A DNA stretch of 64,000 nt from positions 1 to 64,000 of the forward strand of contig JAUIAV010000019.1 of NCBI GenBank assembly GCA_030425195.1, written 5' to 3'. The stretch's first letter is position 1, and each line of letters starts with the position of its first letter. Source of the DNA: Gammaproteobacteria bacterium (GTDB lineage: Bacteria > Pseudomonadota > Gammaproteobacteria > Pseudomonadales > Azotimanducaceae). The notes beneath the pieces are model-generated. The model saw nothing but the letters and a program-made list of their open reading frames with translations. It was not told where the DNA came from and made no database searches. Both the position numbers and the translations under genes were made by a program. Positions 54,086-63,485 of the stretch are shown in pieces.

Positions 54086-55072
54086 CTACAGCGTGTCTAG
54101 GTAGGCGTCGTAGGAGGCCGTCGCCGGATCGAAGTCGATGTCCGCCGGAGCGTCCTTCCAGATGGCGACGACCCAGTCCCCGACCGCGTTGCCCGCTTCC
54201 TGGGTCAGCTCCTCCCAGGGAAACTGCTCGTCACCGAAGTAGTCGTCCGGCGATAGGCCGGTGAGGAAAACGATACGCCGACCGGCCCGGATGTCCGACT
54301 GGAGTGCCTCGGGGGCACCGAACTCGGCCGCATGCCGCGCCTCGTCGGCGAGACCATCACGGCTGAGAATTGCCAGGCGCCAGATCTCGCCGTTGCTCTT
54401 GAGCATCAGCAGACCCGCCGGGCCGTCCACCAGGTAGTATTCCACCAGGTTGTGCTCGGCCATGAGTCCGTGGACCCACGCGGCCAGGTCGGGATCGGTG
54501 AGAAACGCCGGTGGATCGATGGCCAGCGCCGTTTTCAGGCGCTCGGTGTACTGATTGAAGTACTCCTGCGCCAGCTCCTCCACGAACCGATGCACGGTGC
54601 CGATGGGATCTTCCATCTGCTTGGGAATGAACCGGTGGATGAGTCCGGCGTTGAACGCTTCCACGGCCATCTTCTCGTCCGCTACTCCGGTGAGCAGGGC
54701 TCTGCGGATGTGGTCGTCCTTCAGAGCCTCGCAGAACTCGAGTCCGTTCAGGGACGGCATGGCGTAGTCCACCACCAGCACGGAGTTGCGGCGGAAACGG
54801 TCCACATGGCTGATCTCCTGCTCGATCAGACCCAGGTCCAGATGGATGAGGGCGGATTCCGATGCCCGTTGCAGGGAAAAACAACGGTCCATGAGCGGCG
54901 GGAGAGGAATGGGCTCATTCAGGTAGGCCAGCGCCACCTCGGGGTCGGTGAAGGTCCGGCAGGCCCAGTTGCCGGGGAGCTCGAGTTCCAGCGTGTCCAG
55001 AAACGGTTCGTTGTCGTCCACGAAGCAGATGGTGGTCGGGTGGTAGTAGGGTGCCAGGATGAGCTGAGTCAT
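54086..55072 (-). CDS. Atypical response regulator with unknown C-terminal domain
   Basis: A 328-residue protein with a REC fold: acidic pair CFVDDNE near residues 17-21, phosphoacceptor D102 in VVDYAMPSLNG, conserved Thr in LLTGVADEK and Lys in RFIPKQ. Compared with a normal receiver (Asp near 54) there are about 45 extra residues between the acidic pair and D102. The C-terminal 170 residues match no output domain I know. It is convergent with the ABC operon; no kinase is adjacent. Confidence 0.75.
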   Translation of the reverse strand: MTQLILAPYYHPTTICFVDDNEPFLDTLELELPGNWACRTFTDPEVALAYLNEPIPLPPLMDRCFSLQRASESALIHLDLGLIEQEISHVDRFRRNSVLVVDYAMPSLNGLEFCEALKDDHIRRALLTGVADEKMAVEAFNAGLIHRFIPKQMEDPIGTVHRFVEELAQEYFNQYTERLKTALAIDPPAFLTDPDLAAWVHGLMAEHNLVEYYLVDGPAGLLMLKSNGEIWRLAILSRDGLADEARHAAEFGAPEALQSDIRAGRRIVFLTGLSPDDYFGDEQFPWEELTQEAGNAVGDWVVAIWKDAPADIDFDPATASYDAYLDTL

Positions 55073-55090
55073 GTTTCTCTCGGAGCCTCT

Positions 55091-55387
55091 CTAGCCGAGG
55101 AGGTTCTTCAGCGCCTCCTGCTTTTTTGCCGACATCCGCCGGTAAGCGCGGATGAGCGTTTCCTCATCCGCATTGAGGTCCCGCCGGAAGAGCCCTTCGA
55201 GCTGGCCGTGCAGCGGTGGCTCGATGTCCTTGATCTCTGAGCTGTCCGGGAGGCCACTGAACGTCTGCTGCAGCCGCGCTACAATGTCGGAATTCATGCT
55301 GCGTCTGTAGAGACGGGCGGATTCCCGGATCTGATCCCTCATGGCTGGCGGAAGACGGACCATGTATTTGTATGGCTGTTCTTTCAT
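55091..55387 (-). CDS. Arc-family ribbon-helix-helix regulator
   Basis: A 98-residue DNA-binding protein. The N-terminal beta strand and helices (YKYMVRLPPAMRDQIRESAR and RRSMNSDIVARLQQTF) match the Arc repressor fold. The C-terminus is helical and basic (AYRRMSAKKQEALKNLLG). It lies 18 bp from the response regulator gene on the same strand, so they may be cotranscribed. A much longer frame reaching 56296 in the same phase is an artefact. Confidence 0.85.
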   Translation of the reverse strand: MKEQPYKYMVRLPPAMRDQIRESARLYRRSMNSDIVARLQQTFSGLPDSSEIKDIEPPLHGQLEGLFRRDLNADEETLIRAYRRMSAKKQEALKNLLG

Positions 55388-55594
55388 GTTCGGCTCTTCG
55401 GGTGGGTCTGTCTGATCGGTCGCGGGCTCCGGCTCGGGCTGGACGTTGCGGTTGCTGCTGAAACTGGAAACGAGGTTGTCGTCAACACGCCTGACTGAAT
55501 CTATCCCCGTTATCCGGTCCGGACAAGGGTGGCAAAGTGATATCACCCCCGCAGGCGGGCGGGGATTGGGAGAACTCTGGTATTGAGTGGAGAG

Positions 55595-56350
55595 ATGCAG
55601 CCGCTGAAGCGGCAGAACATCCGGCTGGCTGCCACCGTGGTCCTCATGCGCGACACACCTGCCGGTGTGGAAGTGTTCATGATGCAGCGGCCGGGCGGCG
55701 TGGATTTTCCGGACCTGCACGTCTTTCCGGGCGGCAAGGTGGATGATCAGGACCTGCTCGCGGATCAGGTATCCGGCTGCTCGGAGGAGAATGCCAACCG
55801 GCTGCTCGGATTGCCGGCCGGCGGTCTGCGTTACTGGGTCACGGCCATCCGCGAGTGCTTCGAGGAGTGCGGGGTACTGCTGGCCAGACGGGATGGCGCT
55901 TTCCTCACGCTCCGGGATCCGGAGGAGGTGGCCCGGTTCGACGGGTACCGTCAGGCGCTGATCGACGGTGAGATGACCATGGCGGATCTGTGCGAGCGGG
56001 AAACGCTGGTGCTGGCGGCGGACTGTCTGCTCTATCACAGTCACTGGCTGACGCCTGAATCCGCACCGCGGCGGTTCGATACCCGCTTCTTCGTGGCCAG
56101 GATGCCGGGTACGCAGGATACCGCGGCCCATGCCTGGGAAACGGCCGGCGAGCATTGGGTGATGCCCGGTGCGGCGCTGGCGGAAGGGGAGGCCGGCCGC
56201 TGGCAGATGATCTCCCCGACCACCACCACGCTCGGAACGCTCAGCAGCTTCGGGTCGGTGGCGGAGGCGTTCTCGGCCGTTGCCGGGGAGACCCACCTGC
56301 CCGAGCTCACGGAATCCCTCGCCTTTCAGGGCATGCAGCCGCTTCGATGA
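55595..56350 (+). CDS. Nudix hydrolase, NUDT7/19-like
   Basis: A 251-residue Nudix protein. The box is split: FPGGKVDD and, after an insertion of about 30 residues, RECFEECGVLL. This arrangement resembles the NUDT19/coenzyme-A diphosphatase branch. ATG 55595 with GGAGA upstream is preferred to the TTG four codons earlier. It overlaps the ABC ATPase gene (ATGA) and starts the five-gene overlapping operon ending at 61109. Confidence 0.87.
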   Translation: MQPLKRQNIRLAATVVLMRDTPAGVEVFMMQRPGGVDFPDLHVFPGGKVDDQDLLADQVSGCSEENANRLLGLPAGGLRYWVTAIRECFEECGVLLARRDGAFLTLRDPEEVARFDGYRQALIDGEMTMADLCERETLVLAADCLLYHSHWLTPESAPRRFDTRFFVARMPGTQDTAAHAWETAGEHWVMPGAALAEGEAGRWQMISPTTTTLGTLSSFGSVAEAFSAVAGETHLPELTESLAFQGMQPLR

Positions 56351-57033
56351 CGCCGATCCTGAGCGTGCGCTCCCTGGCGAAGACGTTTGTCGATGGCGAA
56401 CACACCCGTCAGGTACTGCAGGACGTCTCCCTGGACGTGGCCGCCGGTGAGGTGCTGGCGCTCATGGGACCGAGCGGCTCCGGCAAATCCACCCTGCTCA
56501 ATCTGCTGGCCGGTCTGCTGCGGCCGGACTCGGGCTCCATCGCGCTGACACTGACGGAAGGTCCCGTGCTGCTCACCGGGCTGAGCGATCGGGAGCTGAC
56601 CCGGTTGCGGCGGCGCCGGATCGGCTATGTGTTTCAGTTCTTCAATCTGATCCCCACGCTGACGGTGCGTGAGAACGTACTGCTCCCGCTGGAACTGAAC
56701 GGCCTCGGTCACCTGGAAGCGGAGGCGCTCCAACGGCTGTCGGCTCTCGGGTTAGACGACCGGCTGGATGATTTCCCGGCACATCTGTCCGGCGGGGAAC
56801 GGCAGCGTACGGCCATCGCCAGAGCGATGGCCCACCGTCCGGATCTGGTGCTCGCCGACGAGCCGACGGGCAATCTCGACGGGCGGACGGCCGAGCAGGT
56901 CGCGCGAATGCTCATCGGCGAGGTGAAGACGCTGTCGAGTGCTCTGGTCATGGCCACGCACTCCGACACCATTGCCAGTCAGGCGGATCGGGTGCTGCGT
57001 CTCGACGAGCGGGTGGACGGGGCCCGGCCTTGA
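56347..57033 (+). CDS. ABC transporter ATP-binding protein (LolD/AttE-like)
   Basis: A 228-residue MacB/LolD-type ATPase. Walker [12 protein letters not shown], signature LSGGERQR, and Walker [13 protein letters not shown] are intact. Its gene overlaps both neighbours by 4 bp. With the FtsX-like permease and the AttH-like lipoprotein downstream it forms a unit similar to Agrobacterium attEFGH, of unknown substrate. Confidence 0.9.
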   Translation: MTPILSVRSLAKTFVDGEHTRQVLQDVSLDVAAGEVLALMGPSGSGKSTLLNLLAGLLRPDSGSIALTLTEGPVLLTGLSDRELTRLRRRRIGYVFQFFNLIPTLTVRENVLLPLELNGLGHLEAEALQRLSALGLDDRLDDFPAHLSGGERQRTAIARAMAHRPDLVLADEPTGNLDGRTAEQVARMLIGEVKTLSSALVMATHSDTIASQADRVLRLDERVDGARP

Positions 57034-59372
57034 GCCTGCTGGTTCGAAGCCAGCTGCGTTTTTTCCGTTTCGCGCCCTGGAGTACGCTGACCGTGCTGCT
57101 CGGTGTCACGCTGGCCATCAGCTCCATCGTCGCCGTCCATCAGATCAGTCAGCGAGTGGTGACGAGCCTCGCCTCGGTGACGCCCCCTCATCTGTCCGGG
57201 GTGACCCACCAGCTCCGCCGGCCCGGGCTGGTGATGGACGACTACTTCGAGCTGCGGTCACGCTGGCGGGCCGGGGATCTGCCCGGTGTGTCGTCGCTGA
57301 TGCCGGTGGTCACGGGGACCGCCGGACGCTGGCGCGTGATCGGTCTGGATGCTTTCTCCGGTGTTCCGGCAGCGCTGGGTCTTGCACTGCTGGCGCCGGG
57401 CGAGGTGGTGGCCGGGCCGCAGGCCGGAGCGGGAGAGACGATCACGCCGGTGCCCGGCGGCCCTTCGGTGCGGATCGCCGCCCGTCACGACACCCTTGCG
57501 CAGGATCTCCTGATCACCGGCGTGGGAACCGCACAGGCACTGCTCGGTCGTCCCGACCAGGCGCTCGATGCCGTCGGCGTGGTGATCGTCAGTCCCGCGC
57601 AGCAGCTCATCGACTGGACCGAACGGCTCATGCCCGGTTTCTCCGCCGGCATTGACGTGCAGACCTATGCGCTGGAGGGGTGGGATGTGAGCGCCATGGC
57701 GGCCACCGACCCCGCGATCGCCTTTGCCCGATCCGTACTGTTCAACCTCGGAGCGCTGGGCAGTCTGGCTCTGGTGGTGGCCTGGCTGCTCGTCTATCAG
57801 GTGAGCGTCATCTGGCTGAGGCGCCGTGCGGTCACGCTGACGCGTCTCCGCCAGATGGGTGTGACGGAAGCGGAGCTCCGACGCGTGTTTCTCGGCAGCC
57901 TCATCGGGCTCGGCCTCACCGCCAGCCTGCTCGGTCTCGTGCTCGGCGGCTGGCTGGCGGACGGGCTCGCCCATGCCGCGACGGGCTTCAGCGAACCTCT
58001 GACCGGCGTTGGCCTCGATCGCTGGGTTCTTGCAAAGGCTCTCGGCAGCGCGCTCGGCGTCTGCCTGATTGGAGGCTGGATCGCCGCCCGCCGGGAAGCG
58101 GGTGGACCGGGGGTGGCGAGCGGACGGCGTCTGTTCCATCTGCTGTGTCTGCTGGTCCTGGGTGCCGGAATCTGGGGTATGACGCCGGGCAGTTCCCTGG
58201 CCGGCGGGTTTGCGGCGGTTGCAGCCGTCTGTCTGCTCACGCTGGCGGCCATATCTCCGCTGCTCGCTGGCCTCCGCGCGGGTGCCCGGCATCTGCGCGG
58301 CCGGCTCGTGCGCCGGATGGGTCTCAGGGAACTGCTCTGGTACCCCGGCGACCTGGCAGTGGCCATCGGCGCGCTGGTTCTGGCGCTGGCGACGAGCGTG
58401 GCCATGTCGCTGATGGTGGACAGCTTCCGACAGGACTTCCGGGCCATGCTCGATCAGCGGGTGGTGAGCGATCTGTTCCTCAGCGGCGAGGCAGGTGAGG
58501 ATCTCTCGGAGCTTGCGAAGCGTCTGGAGACGGTCCCCGGCGTCACCCGGGTCCAGCGGTACGGCCGCTCGGAGCTCCAGCTCGACGGTCTTCGGGTGAG
58601 TCTGAGCTTCAGCGCTTTCGATCTGCCCGAAGCCCGCCGTTACGGGCTGAGCAGGCCGCTGGCCCGGGGAGAAGCCCTGGTCAGCGAACGGCTCGCCGGG
58701 GACCTTGCGCTTTCCACCGGGCAATCGTTCATGGCCGGCGGCATGCGGCTGACGGTTGCCGGAATCTTTCCGGGATACGGTGACAGCACGCCCCGGCTGG
58801 TCCTGCGTGAGGAAGACGCAGCCGCGCTCGGAATCCGCCGCCGCTATGAACGGCTGAGCGTCGATACGCAGGAGCCGGCGCTCGTACGGCAGACGGTCGC
58901 AGCCCTGGCACCGGGTGTATCCGTGGAGGCGCGAAGCGCCATACGGTCTCAGGCGCTCGAGATCTTTGATGCCACCTTCGCCATCACCCGGGCTTTGACC
59001 TTCCTCGCTCTCATCGTGGCCAGCGTCGGTCTCTACAACGCGCTGCTGGCCCTGGAGCTGCTACAGCAGGGCGTGCGGCGGCTGCTGCACGCCATGGGCC
59101 TGGACGCCCGGGAACTGCGGCAGATAGCCGCCTGGCGTGTGATCGGCGTGGGCTTCATGTCGCTGATGCTCGCGCTCCCGCTCGGGATCGCCATGGGCTG
59201 GCTCCTCTGCCGGGTGGTCAATCCCAGAGCGTTCGGCTGGAGTCTGGATCTCGAGCTCGCCGCCGGGTCCTTCCTCTGGCCGGTGCTGACCGCACTGGCC
59301 GTCATGGCGGTGGTGGGTCTGGCACCGACACCGCGGGAGTCGATGGCGGAACAGGTGGATGTCCGTGATTAG
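57030..59372 (+). CDS. ABC transporter permease, FtsX/MacB type (AttFG-like)
   Basis: A 780-residue permease with two FtsX domains. The pattern is an N-terminal span, a periplasmic domain, four spans (about 245-400), another periplasmic domain and three final spans (RALTFLALIVASVGLYNALLA near 655). This is the size of fused AttF-AttG type permeases. It begins at TTG 57030, overlapping the ATPase stop (TTGA), and its end overlaps the AttH-like gene by 14 bp. Confidence 0.88.
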   Translation: MSLLVRSQLRFFRFAPWSTLTVLLGVTLAISSIVAVHQISQRVVTSLASVTPPHLSGVTHQLRRPGLVMDDYFELRSRWRAGDLPGVSSLMPVVTGTAGRWRVIGLDAFSGVPAALGLALLAPGEVVAGPQAGAGETITPVPGGPSVRIAARHDTLAQDLLITGVGTAQALLGRPDQALDAVGVVIVSPAQQLIDWTERLMPGFSAGIDVQTYALEGWDVSAMAATDPAIAFARSVLFNLGALGSLALVVAWLLVYQVSVIWLRRRAVTLTRLRQMGVTEAELRRVFLGSLIGLGLTASLLGLVLGGWLADGLAHAATGFSEPLTGVGLDRWVLAKALGSALGVCLIGGWIAARREAGGPGVASGRRLFHLLCLLVLGAGIWGMTPGSSLAGGFAAVAAVCLLTLAAISPLLAGLRAGARHLRGRLVRRMGLRELLWYPGDLAVAIGALVLALATSVAMSLMVDSFRQDFRAMLDQRVVSDLFLSGEAGEDLSELAKRLETVPGVTRVQRYGRSELQLDGLRVSLSFSAFDLPEARRYGLSRPLARGEALVSERLAGDLALSTGQSFMAGGMRLTVAGIFPGYGDSTPRLVLREEDAAALGIRRRYERLSVDTQEPALVRQTVAALAPGVSVEARSAIRSQALEIFDATFAITRALTFLALIVASVGLYNALLALELLQQGVRRLLHAMGLDARELRQIAAWRVIGVGFMSLMLALPLGIAMGWLLCRVVNPRAFGWSLDLELAAGSFLWPVLTALAVMAVVGLAPTPRESMAEQVDVRD

Positions 59373-60513
59373 ACGCCTGCGGAGGCAGTCATGCCTGCTC
59401 GTCGTTCTGCTCGGCCTCTGGGGGTGTGATCATCGGCCGTCCGTCGAGCGCGCGCCCCCGGCGCAGCTGCGACTCGGGTCCGTGCTCGGGGAGACGTCGG
59501 TGGAAGGCTTCCAGCGGGCCGAGGCGCCCCGGCGATTCGTCTTCCCGCAGGATCATGGTCCGCATCCCGGATTCCGCAGTGAGTGGTGGTACCTGACGGC
59601 CGTGCTTGCAGATCCGGAAGGGTCGGATTTCGGGGTTCAGTTCACGCTGTTCCGGCAGGCGCTGGGGCCGGATGGCGCCAGTGCGGACAATCGCTGGCAG
59701 ACCCCTCAGGTCTATCTGGCCCACTTCGCCGTGACGGATGGCACCGGAGGCGATCACCGGGCGGCCGAGCGTTACGCGCGTGGCCACCCGGACCTCGCAG
59801 GTGTGCAGACCGAACCCTTTGCCCTGTGGCTGGAAGACTGGCGTCTCGAGGAGACGGGCGGTGCGTGGCAGCTCTCGGCGTCCATGGAAGACGTGAGCGT
59901 TGCGCTCTCGTTCGAGGTGCCGGCGCCCATCGTGCTTCAGGGTGCGGCGGCGGAGCCGGGCCTCAGCCGCAAGGGGCCGGGTCAGGCGTCCTACTACTAT
60001 TCCATGCCGCGAATTCCGGCAGCGGGGCAGATCACCATCGATGGCCGTGTTTCTCCGGTCTCCGGGTATGGCTGGCTGGACCGGGAATGGAGCACCAGCG
60101 TACTTTCCGGCGGACAGGTGGGTTGGGACTGGTTCGCCCTGCAGCTCGATGACGGCCGCAGCCTGATGGTTTTTCAGCTGCGCCGCCGGGATGGCGGACG
60201 GGATCCCTACGACCAGGGCATGCTGATCGAACCGGATGGCGAAGGCCGGCATCTGACGACGGCCGATTTCCGTCTCGAGCCTGACCGGTTCTGGCGGGAC
60301 GACGCTGATACCCTCTGGCCGGTCGGCTGGTCGCTGCAGCTCGGCGAGGAGGAACTTCGGCTCGTCGCGGTCCTGGACGATCAGCTCATGGACACCAGCG
60401 TACGCTACTGGGAAGGCATGGTGGCGGTGCTGAACGAAGCCGGAGAGCGGACAGGCAGCGGCTACATGGAACTCACCGGCTATGCGGACATGAATGGAGA
60501 CGGGGAAACATGA
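59359..60513 (+). CDS. AttH/CrtC-like lipocalin-fold lipoprotein
   Basis: A 384-residue lipoprotein (lipobox LLGLWGC) of the AttH/carotenoid 1,2-hydratase-like family. Typical blocks are FRSEWWYLTAVLAD, SYYYSMPRIPAAG and the central SGYGWLDREWSTSV with WDWFALQLDDGRSLMVFQLR. No carotenoid genes are present, so the role is more likely to be partner of the ABC transporter encoded just upstream. It should act in the periplasm or outer membrane. Confidence 0.9.
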   Translation: MSVIRRLRRQSCLLVVLLGLWGCDHRPSVERAPPAQLRLGSVLGETSVEGFQRAEAPRRFVFPQDHGPHPGFRSEWWYLTAVLADPEGSDFGVQFTLFRQALGPDGASADNRWQTPQVYLAHFAVTDGTGGDHRAAERYARGHPDLAGVQTEPFALWLEDWRLEETGGAWQLSASMEDVSVALSFEVPAPIVLQGAAAEPGLSRKGPGQASYYYSMPRIPAAGQITIDGRVSPVSGYGWLDREWSTSVLSGGQVGWDWFALQLDDGRSLMVFQLRRRDGGRDPYDQGMLIEPDGEGRHLTTADFRLEPDRFWRDDADTLWPVGWSLQLGEEELRLVAVLDDQLMDTSVRYWEGMVAVLNEAGERTGSGYMELTGYADMNGDGET

Positions 60514-61109
60514 CGGACGAAGAACTCATCTGGCGACGGCGCACGGCCCGGGCGGGCCCCCGCCTGCCGCTTTTCGACGTGCGGCTGGACGATATGGTGC
60601 ACCCCGGCTCCGGCGACGTGCTCTCCAGGCTGGTGCTGTCGAGCGTGGACTGGGTGAACATGGTGGCCCTGACCGAGTCGGGTGAGTCGGTCATGGTTCG
60701 CCAGTACCGCTTCGGGGTGAGCTATCCCACCCTGGAAACTCCAGGCGGCATGGTGGACCCGGGTGAGGACTCTCTGACGGCGGCCCGGCGCGAGCTTGCG
60801 GAGGAGACGGGCTATACCGGCGGTCGCTGGCAGTATCTCGGCGCCGTGGAACCCAATCCGGCCATTCACGATCATCTCTGCCATCACTGGCTGGCCGAAG
60901 GCGTGGTGCGCACGGGTGAGCCCAGGCCGAGCGCGGGCGAGCACATCGAGGTGGCCCTGATGAGCGAGATGGCGGTCCGGGATGCAGTGCTCGACGGCAC
61001 CATCCGCCATGCTCTGGCGCTGTCGGCTCTGGCACGGGTGTTCGAGCTCTGGCCGAGACCCTTCCGCAACCCCGGTCCGGAGTGGGCGCGACGCCCCGAA
61101 AGGTCCTGA
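60510..61109 (+). CDS. Nudix hydrolase, ADP-sugar pyrophosphatase-like
   Basis: A 199-residue Nudix protein with an intact box (GMVDPGEDSLTAARRELAEE followed by TGY). The surrounding segments (MVRQYRFGVSYPTLETPGG) are those of ADP-ribose/ADP-sugar pyrophosphatases. The ATG overlaps the AttH-like stop (ATGA). It is last in the overlapping operon. Confidence 0.88.
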   Translation: MTDEELIWRRRTARAGPRLPLFDVRLDDMVHPGSGDVLSRLVLSSVDWVNMVALTESGESVMVRQYRFGVSYPTLETPGGMVDPGEDSLTAARRELAEETGYTGGRWQYLGAVEPNPAIHDHLCHHWLAEGVVRTGEPRPSAGEHIEVALMSEMAVRDAVLDGTIRHALALSALARVFELWPRPFRNPGPEWARRPERS

Positions 61110-61184
61110 CGGGGCACTAGGAAGCATCCGGAAAGTCCGTCACAATGGCGTATCCGACCAGTACCGGTAGGGGTTTTCAGCCAG

Positions 61185-63464
61185 ATGAGGAATCACGACG
61201 CCGCGCAGGTAGTAAGCCCGGGTGAGTCATTTTCCAGGCTTCGCAATGCGCAGTCCGACGAGCGCGCGGAGGGTGACGGCGCGCGCCGCCACGCCATCCT
61301 CATCGTCGATGACAAGCCGGAACTCCTGAACAGCCTCCATCAGCTGGTCAATCTGCACGGTTATCAGGCGGACAAGGCGCTCGGAGGCGCCGAGGCGCTG
61401 GAGGCGCTTGGCCGCAAGCACTACGACGTGGTGCTCCTCGACCTCATCATGCCCGGCGTCAGCGGTCACGACGTGCTCGACCACGCCGCCCGGGAGGGCC
61501 TGGACAGCAAGATCATCGTCGTTTCCGGAGATTCCAGCTTCAGCGGCGTGAAGCACGCGCTGCACTGTGGCGCCTTCGATTTCGTCAAGAAACCCTATGA
61601 GGCGGGCGAGCTGATCTCCACCATGGAGACGGCACTCCGCCAGTGCGAGCTGGAAAGCCGGAATCAGGTCATGGAGGCGAAGCTCAAGGACTCGGAGGAA
61701 CTGCACCGGTTCATCGTCAACAACTCGCCGGATCTGGTGTACATGCTGGACCGGAACGGCTGCTTCATCTTCCTCAATGAGCGGCTGGAATCGCTGCTCG
61801 GCTACCGGAAGGAGGAGCTCATCGGCCGGCACTATTCGGAGCTGGTGGACGACGACCATCTGGAGCTTGCCCGCAATCTCTTCAACGAGCGGCGCATGGG
61901 CGAACGGGCGGCCACCAATGTGGAGATCCGTCTGAAGAGCCGACTCAACCGGCGTGGACCACGGCTCTTTCACGTGCAGTCGCTGTGGATGGAGCTGACC
62001 GCCGAAGGGGTCTATTCGGATCCGAACGAGCGGACCCGGGAAAACTTCGTCGGCACCTACGGCACGGCGCGGGACATCTCCGAGCGCAAGGAAGCGGAAG
62101 AGGTCATCAACTTCCAGGCCTACCACGATCTCCTCACGCATCTGCCCAATCGTGCGCTGCTCAAGGACCGTCTGAGTCTCGCCATCGCACATGCCCGCCG
62201 GAACAAGCGGAAGCTGGCGGTGATGTTCCTGGATCTGGACCGGTTCAAGCTGGTCAACGACACCCTGGGTCATACCATGGGCGACCGGCTGCTGAAGGCC
62301 GTGGCCAACCGGCTGCAGAGCTGTCTGAGGCGCGGTGACACGCTGGCCCGGTTCGGCGGCGACGAGTTCACCCTGCTGCTGCCCGAGGTGCGCACCAAGG
62401 ACGACGTGGTGGTCATTGCGTCGAAAATCCTGGACCGTCTGAACGCGCCTTTCGTGATCGATGGTCATGAGCTGTTCGTGGGCGCGAGTATCGGTATCTC
62501 CATCTATCCCGAAGCCGGCGATTCGGAAGAGGCGCTGATTCAGAACGCCGACATCGCCATGTATCAGGTCAAGGGCCGGGGCAAGAACGGTTATCAGTTC
62601 TTCTCGGAGGAGATGAATCACAGCTTCTCCACCCGTCTGTCGCTGGAGCGTGAGTTGCGAAACGGGCTCGCTCAGGGAGAGCTCAAGGTCTACTACCAGC
62701 CTCAGGTGTCGCTGGCGGACGGCAGGATCACCGGTGTGGAGGCGCTCGTGCGCTGGCAGCATCCGGTGCGTGGCCTGGTCGAGCCGGTGGACTTCCTGCC
62801 GATGGCCGAAGAGACCGGCCTGATCTGTCAGATAGACGAGCACGTGCAGGCGCAGGCGTTCACGGACGTGGCCTACTGGCGCGCGAAAGGCCACAGCGAC
62901 GTCCGGGTATCCGTGAACCTCTCCGCGATGCAGCTGGAGAAGGAAGGCTTCGTGGACCGGTTTGTTTCCACGCTGCAGCAGAGCGGGCTGGAGGCCGGTG
63001 CCGTGAAGCTTGAGATCACCGAAAATACCCTGATGCAGGACATGGAAGTGATCATTCCCAAGCTGAAGGAGCTGCGTCGCCTGGGTGTTCACATCGCCAT
63101 CGACGATTTCGGCACCGGCTATTCGTCGCTGTCCTATCTTCAGCAGTTCCCGATTCAGACGCTCAAGATCGACCGGAGCTTCGTCGGCGATATCCGGGAA
63201 GACGAGTCGGATGCGAGCATCGTCAATGCCATCGTCGCCATGGCGCGGGGTCTGAAGCTGGATCTCATTGCGGAAGGTGTGGAGAACCGCACCCAGCTCA
63301 AATACCTGCATGCGCAGGGTTGCAACGAAGGGCAGGGTTTCATCTTCTCGAAGCCGGTGCCGGCCAACGATATCTCCGCCATGATCCGGCAGAATCCCTT
63401 CGTCGATCTGGTCAGGGACGGTACCCTGGAAGCGGATGCGTCCGAGCCGGCCGGAGTCGTCTGA
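61185..63464 (+). CDS. REC-PAS-GGDEF-EAL c-di-GMP signalling protein
   Basis: A 759-residue response regulator. REC has the acidic pair at 42-43 and phosphoacceptor D86 (LLDLIMPG). A PAS domain follows (about 170-300), then a GGDEF domain with intact GGDEF at 391-395 and a likely inhibitory RxxD site at 382-385. The EAL domain has EAL at 519-521 in GVEALVRWQHP and the loop DDFGTGYSSLSYL. Both synthesis and degradation of c-di-GMP are possible; many such fusions favour one. It has its own upstream region of 75 bp after the Nudix gene. Confidence 0.94.
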   Translation: MRNHDAAQVVSPGESFSRLRNAQSDERAEGDGARRHAILIVDDKPELLNSLHQLVNLHGYQADKALGGAEALEALGRKHYDVVLLDLIMPGVSGHDVLDHAAREGLDSKIIVVSGDSSFSGVKHALHCGAFDFVKKPYEAGELISTMETALRQCELESRNQVMEAKLKDSEELHRFIVNNSPDLVYMLDRNGCFIFLNERLESLLGYRKEELIGRHYSELVDDDHLELARNLFNERRMGERAATNVEIRLKSRLNRRGPRLFHVQSLWMELTAEGVYSDPNERTRENFVGTYGTARDISERKEAEEVINFQAYHDLLTHLPNRALLKDRLSLAIAHARRNKRKLAVMFLDLDRFKLVNDTLGHTMGDRLLKAVANRLQSCLRRGDTLARFGGDEFTLLLPEVRTKDDVVVIASKILDRLNAPFVIDGHELFVGASIGISIYPEAGDSEEALIQNADIAMYQVKGRGKNGYQFFSEEMNHSFSTRLSLERELRNGLAQGELKVYYQPQVSLADGRITGVEALVRWQHPVRGLVEPVDFLPMAEETGLICQIDEHVQAQAFTDVAYWRAKGHSDVRVSVNLSAMQLEKEGFVDRFVSTLQQSGLEAGAVKLEITENTLMQDMEVIIPKLKELRRLGVHIAIDDFGTGYSSLSYLQQFPIQTLKIDRSFVGDIREDESDASIVNAIVAMARGLKLDLIAEGVENRTQLKYLHAQGCNEGQGFIFSKPVPANDISAMIRQNPFVDLVRDGTLEADASEPAGVV

Positions 63465-63485
63465 CCCAAGGGTTCCCAATCTCCG

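Noticed and set aside
55388..56296. N-terminal extension of the Arc-like gene by about 300 codons
   Set aside because: The extension is antisense to the Nudix gene; the Arc fold begins at the ATG at 55387.
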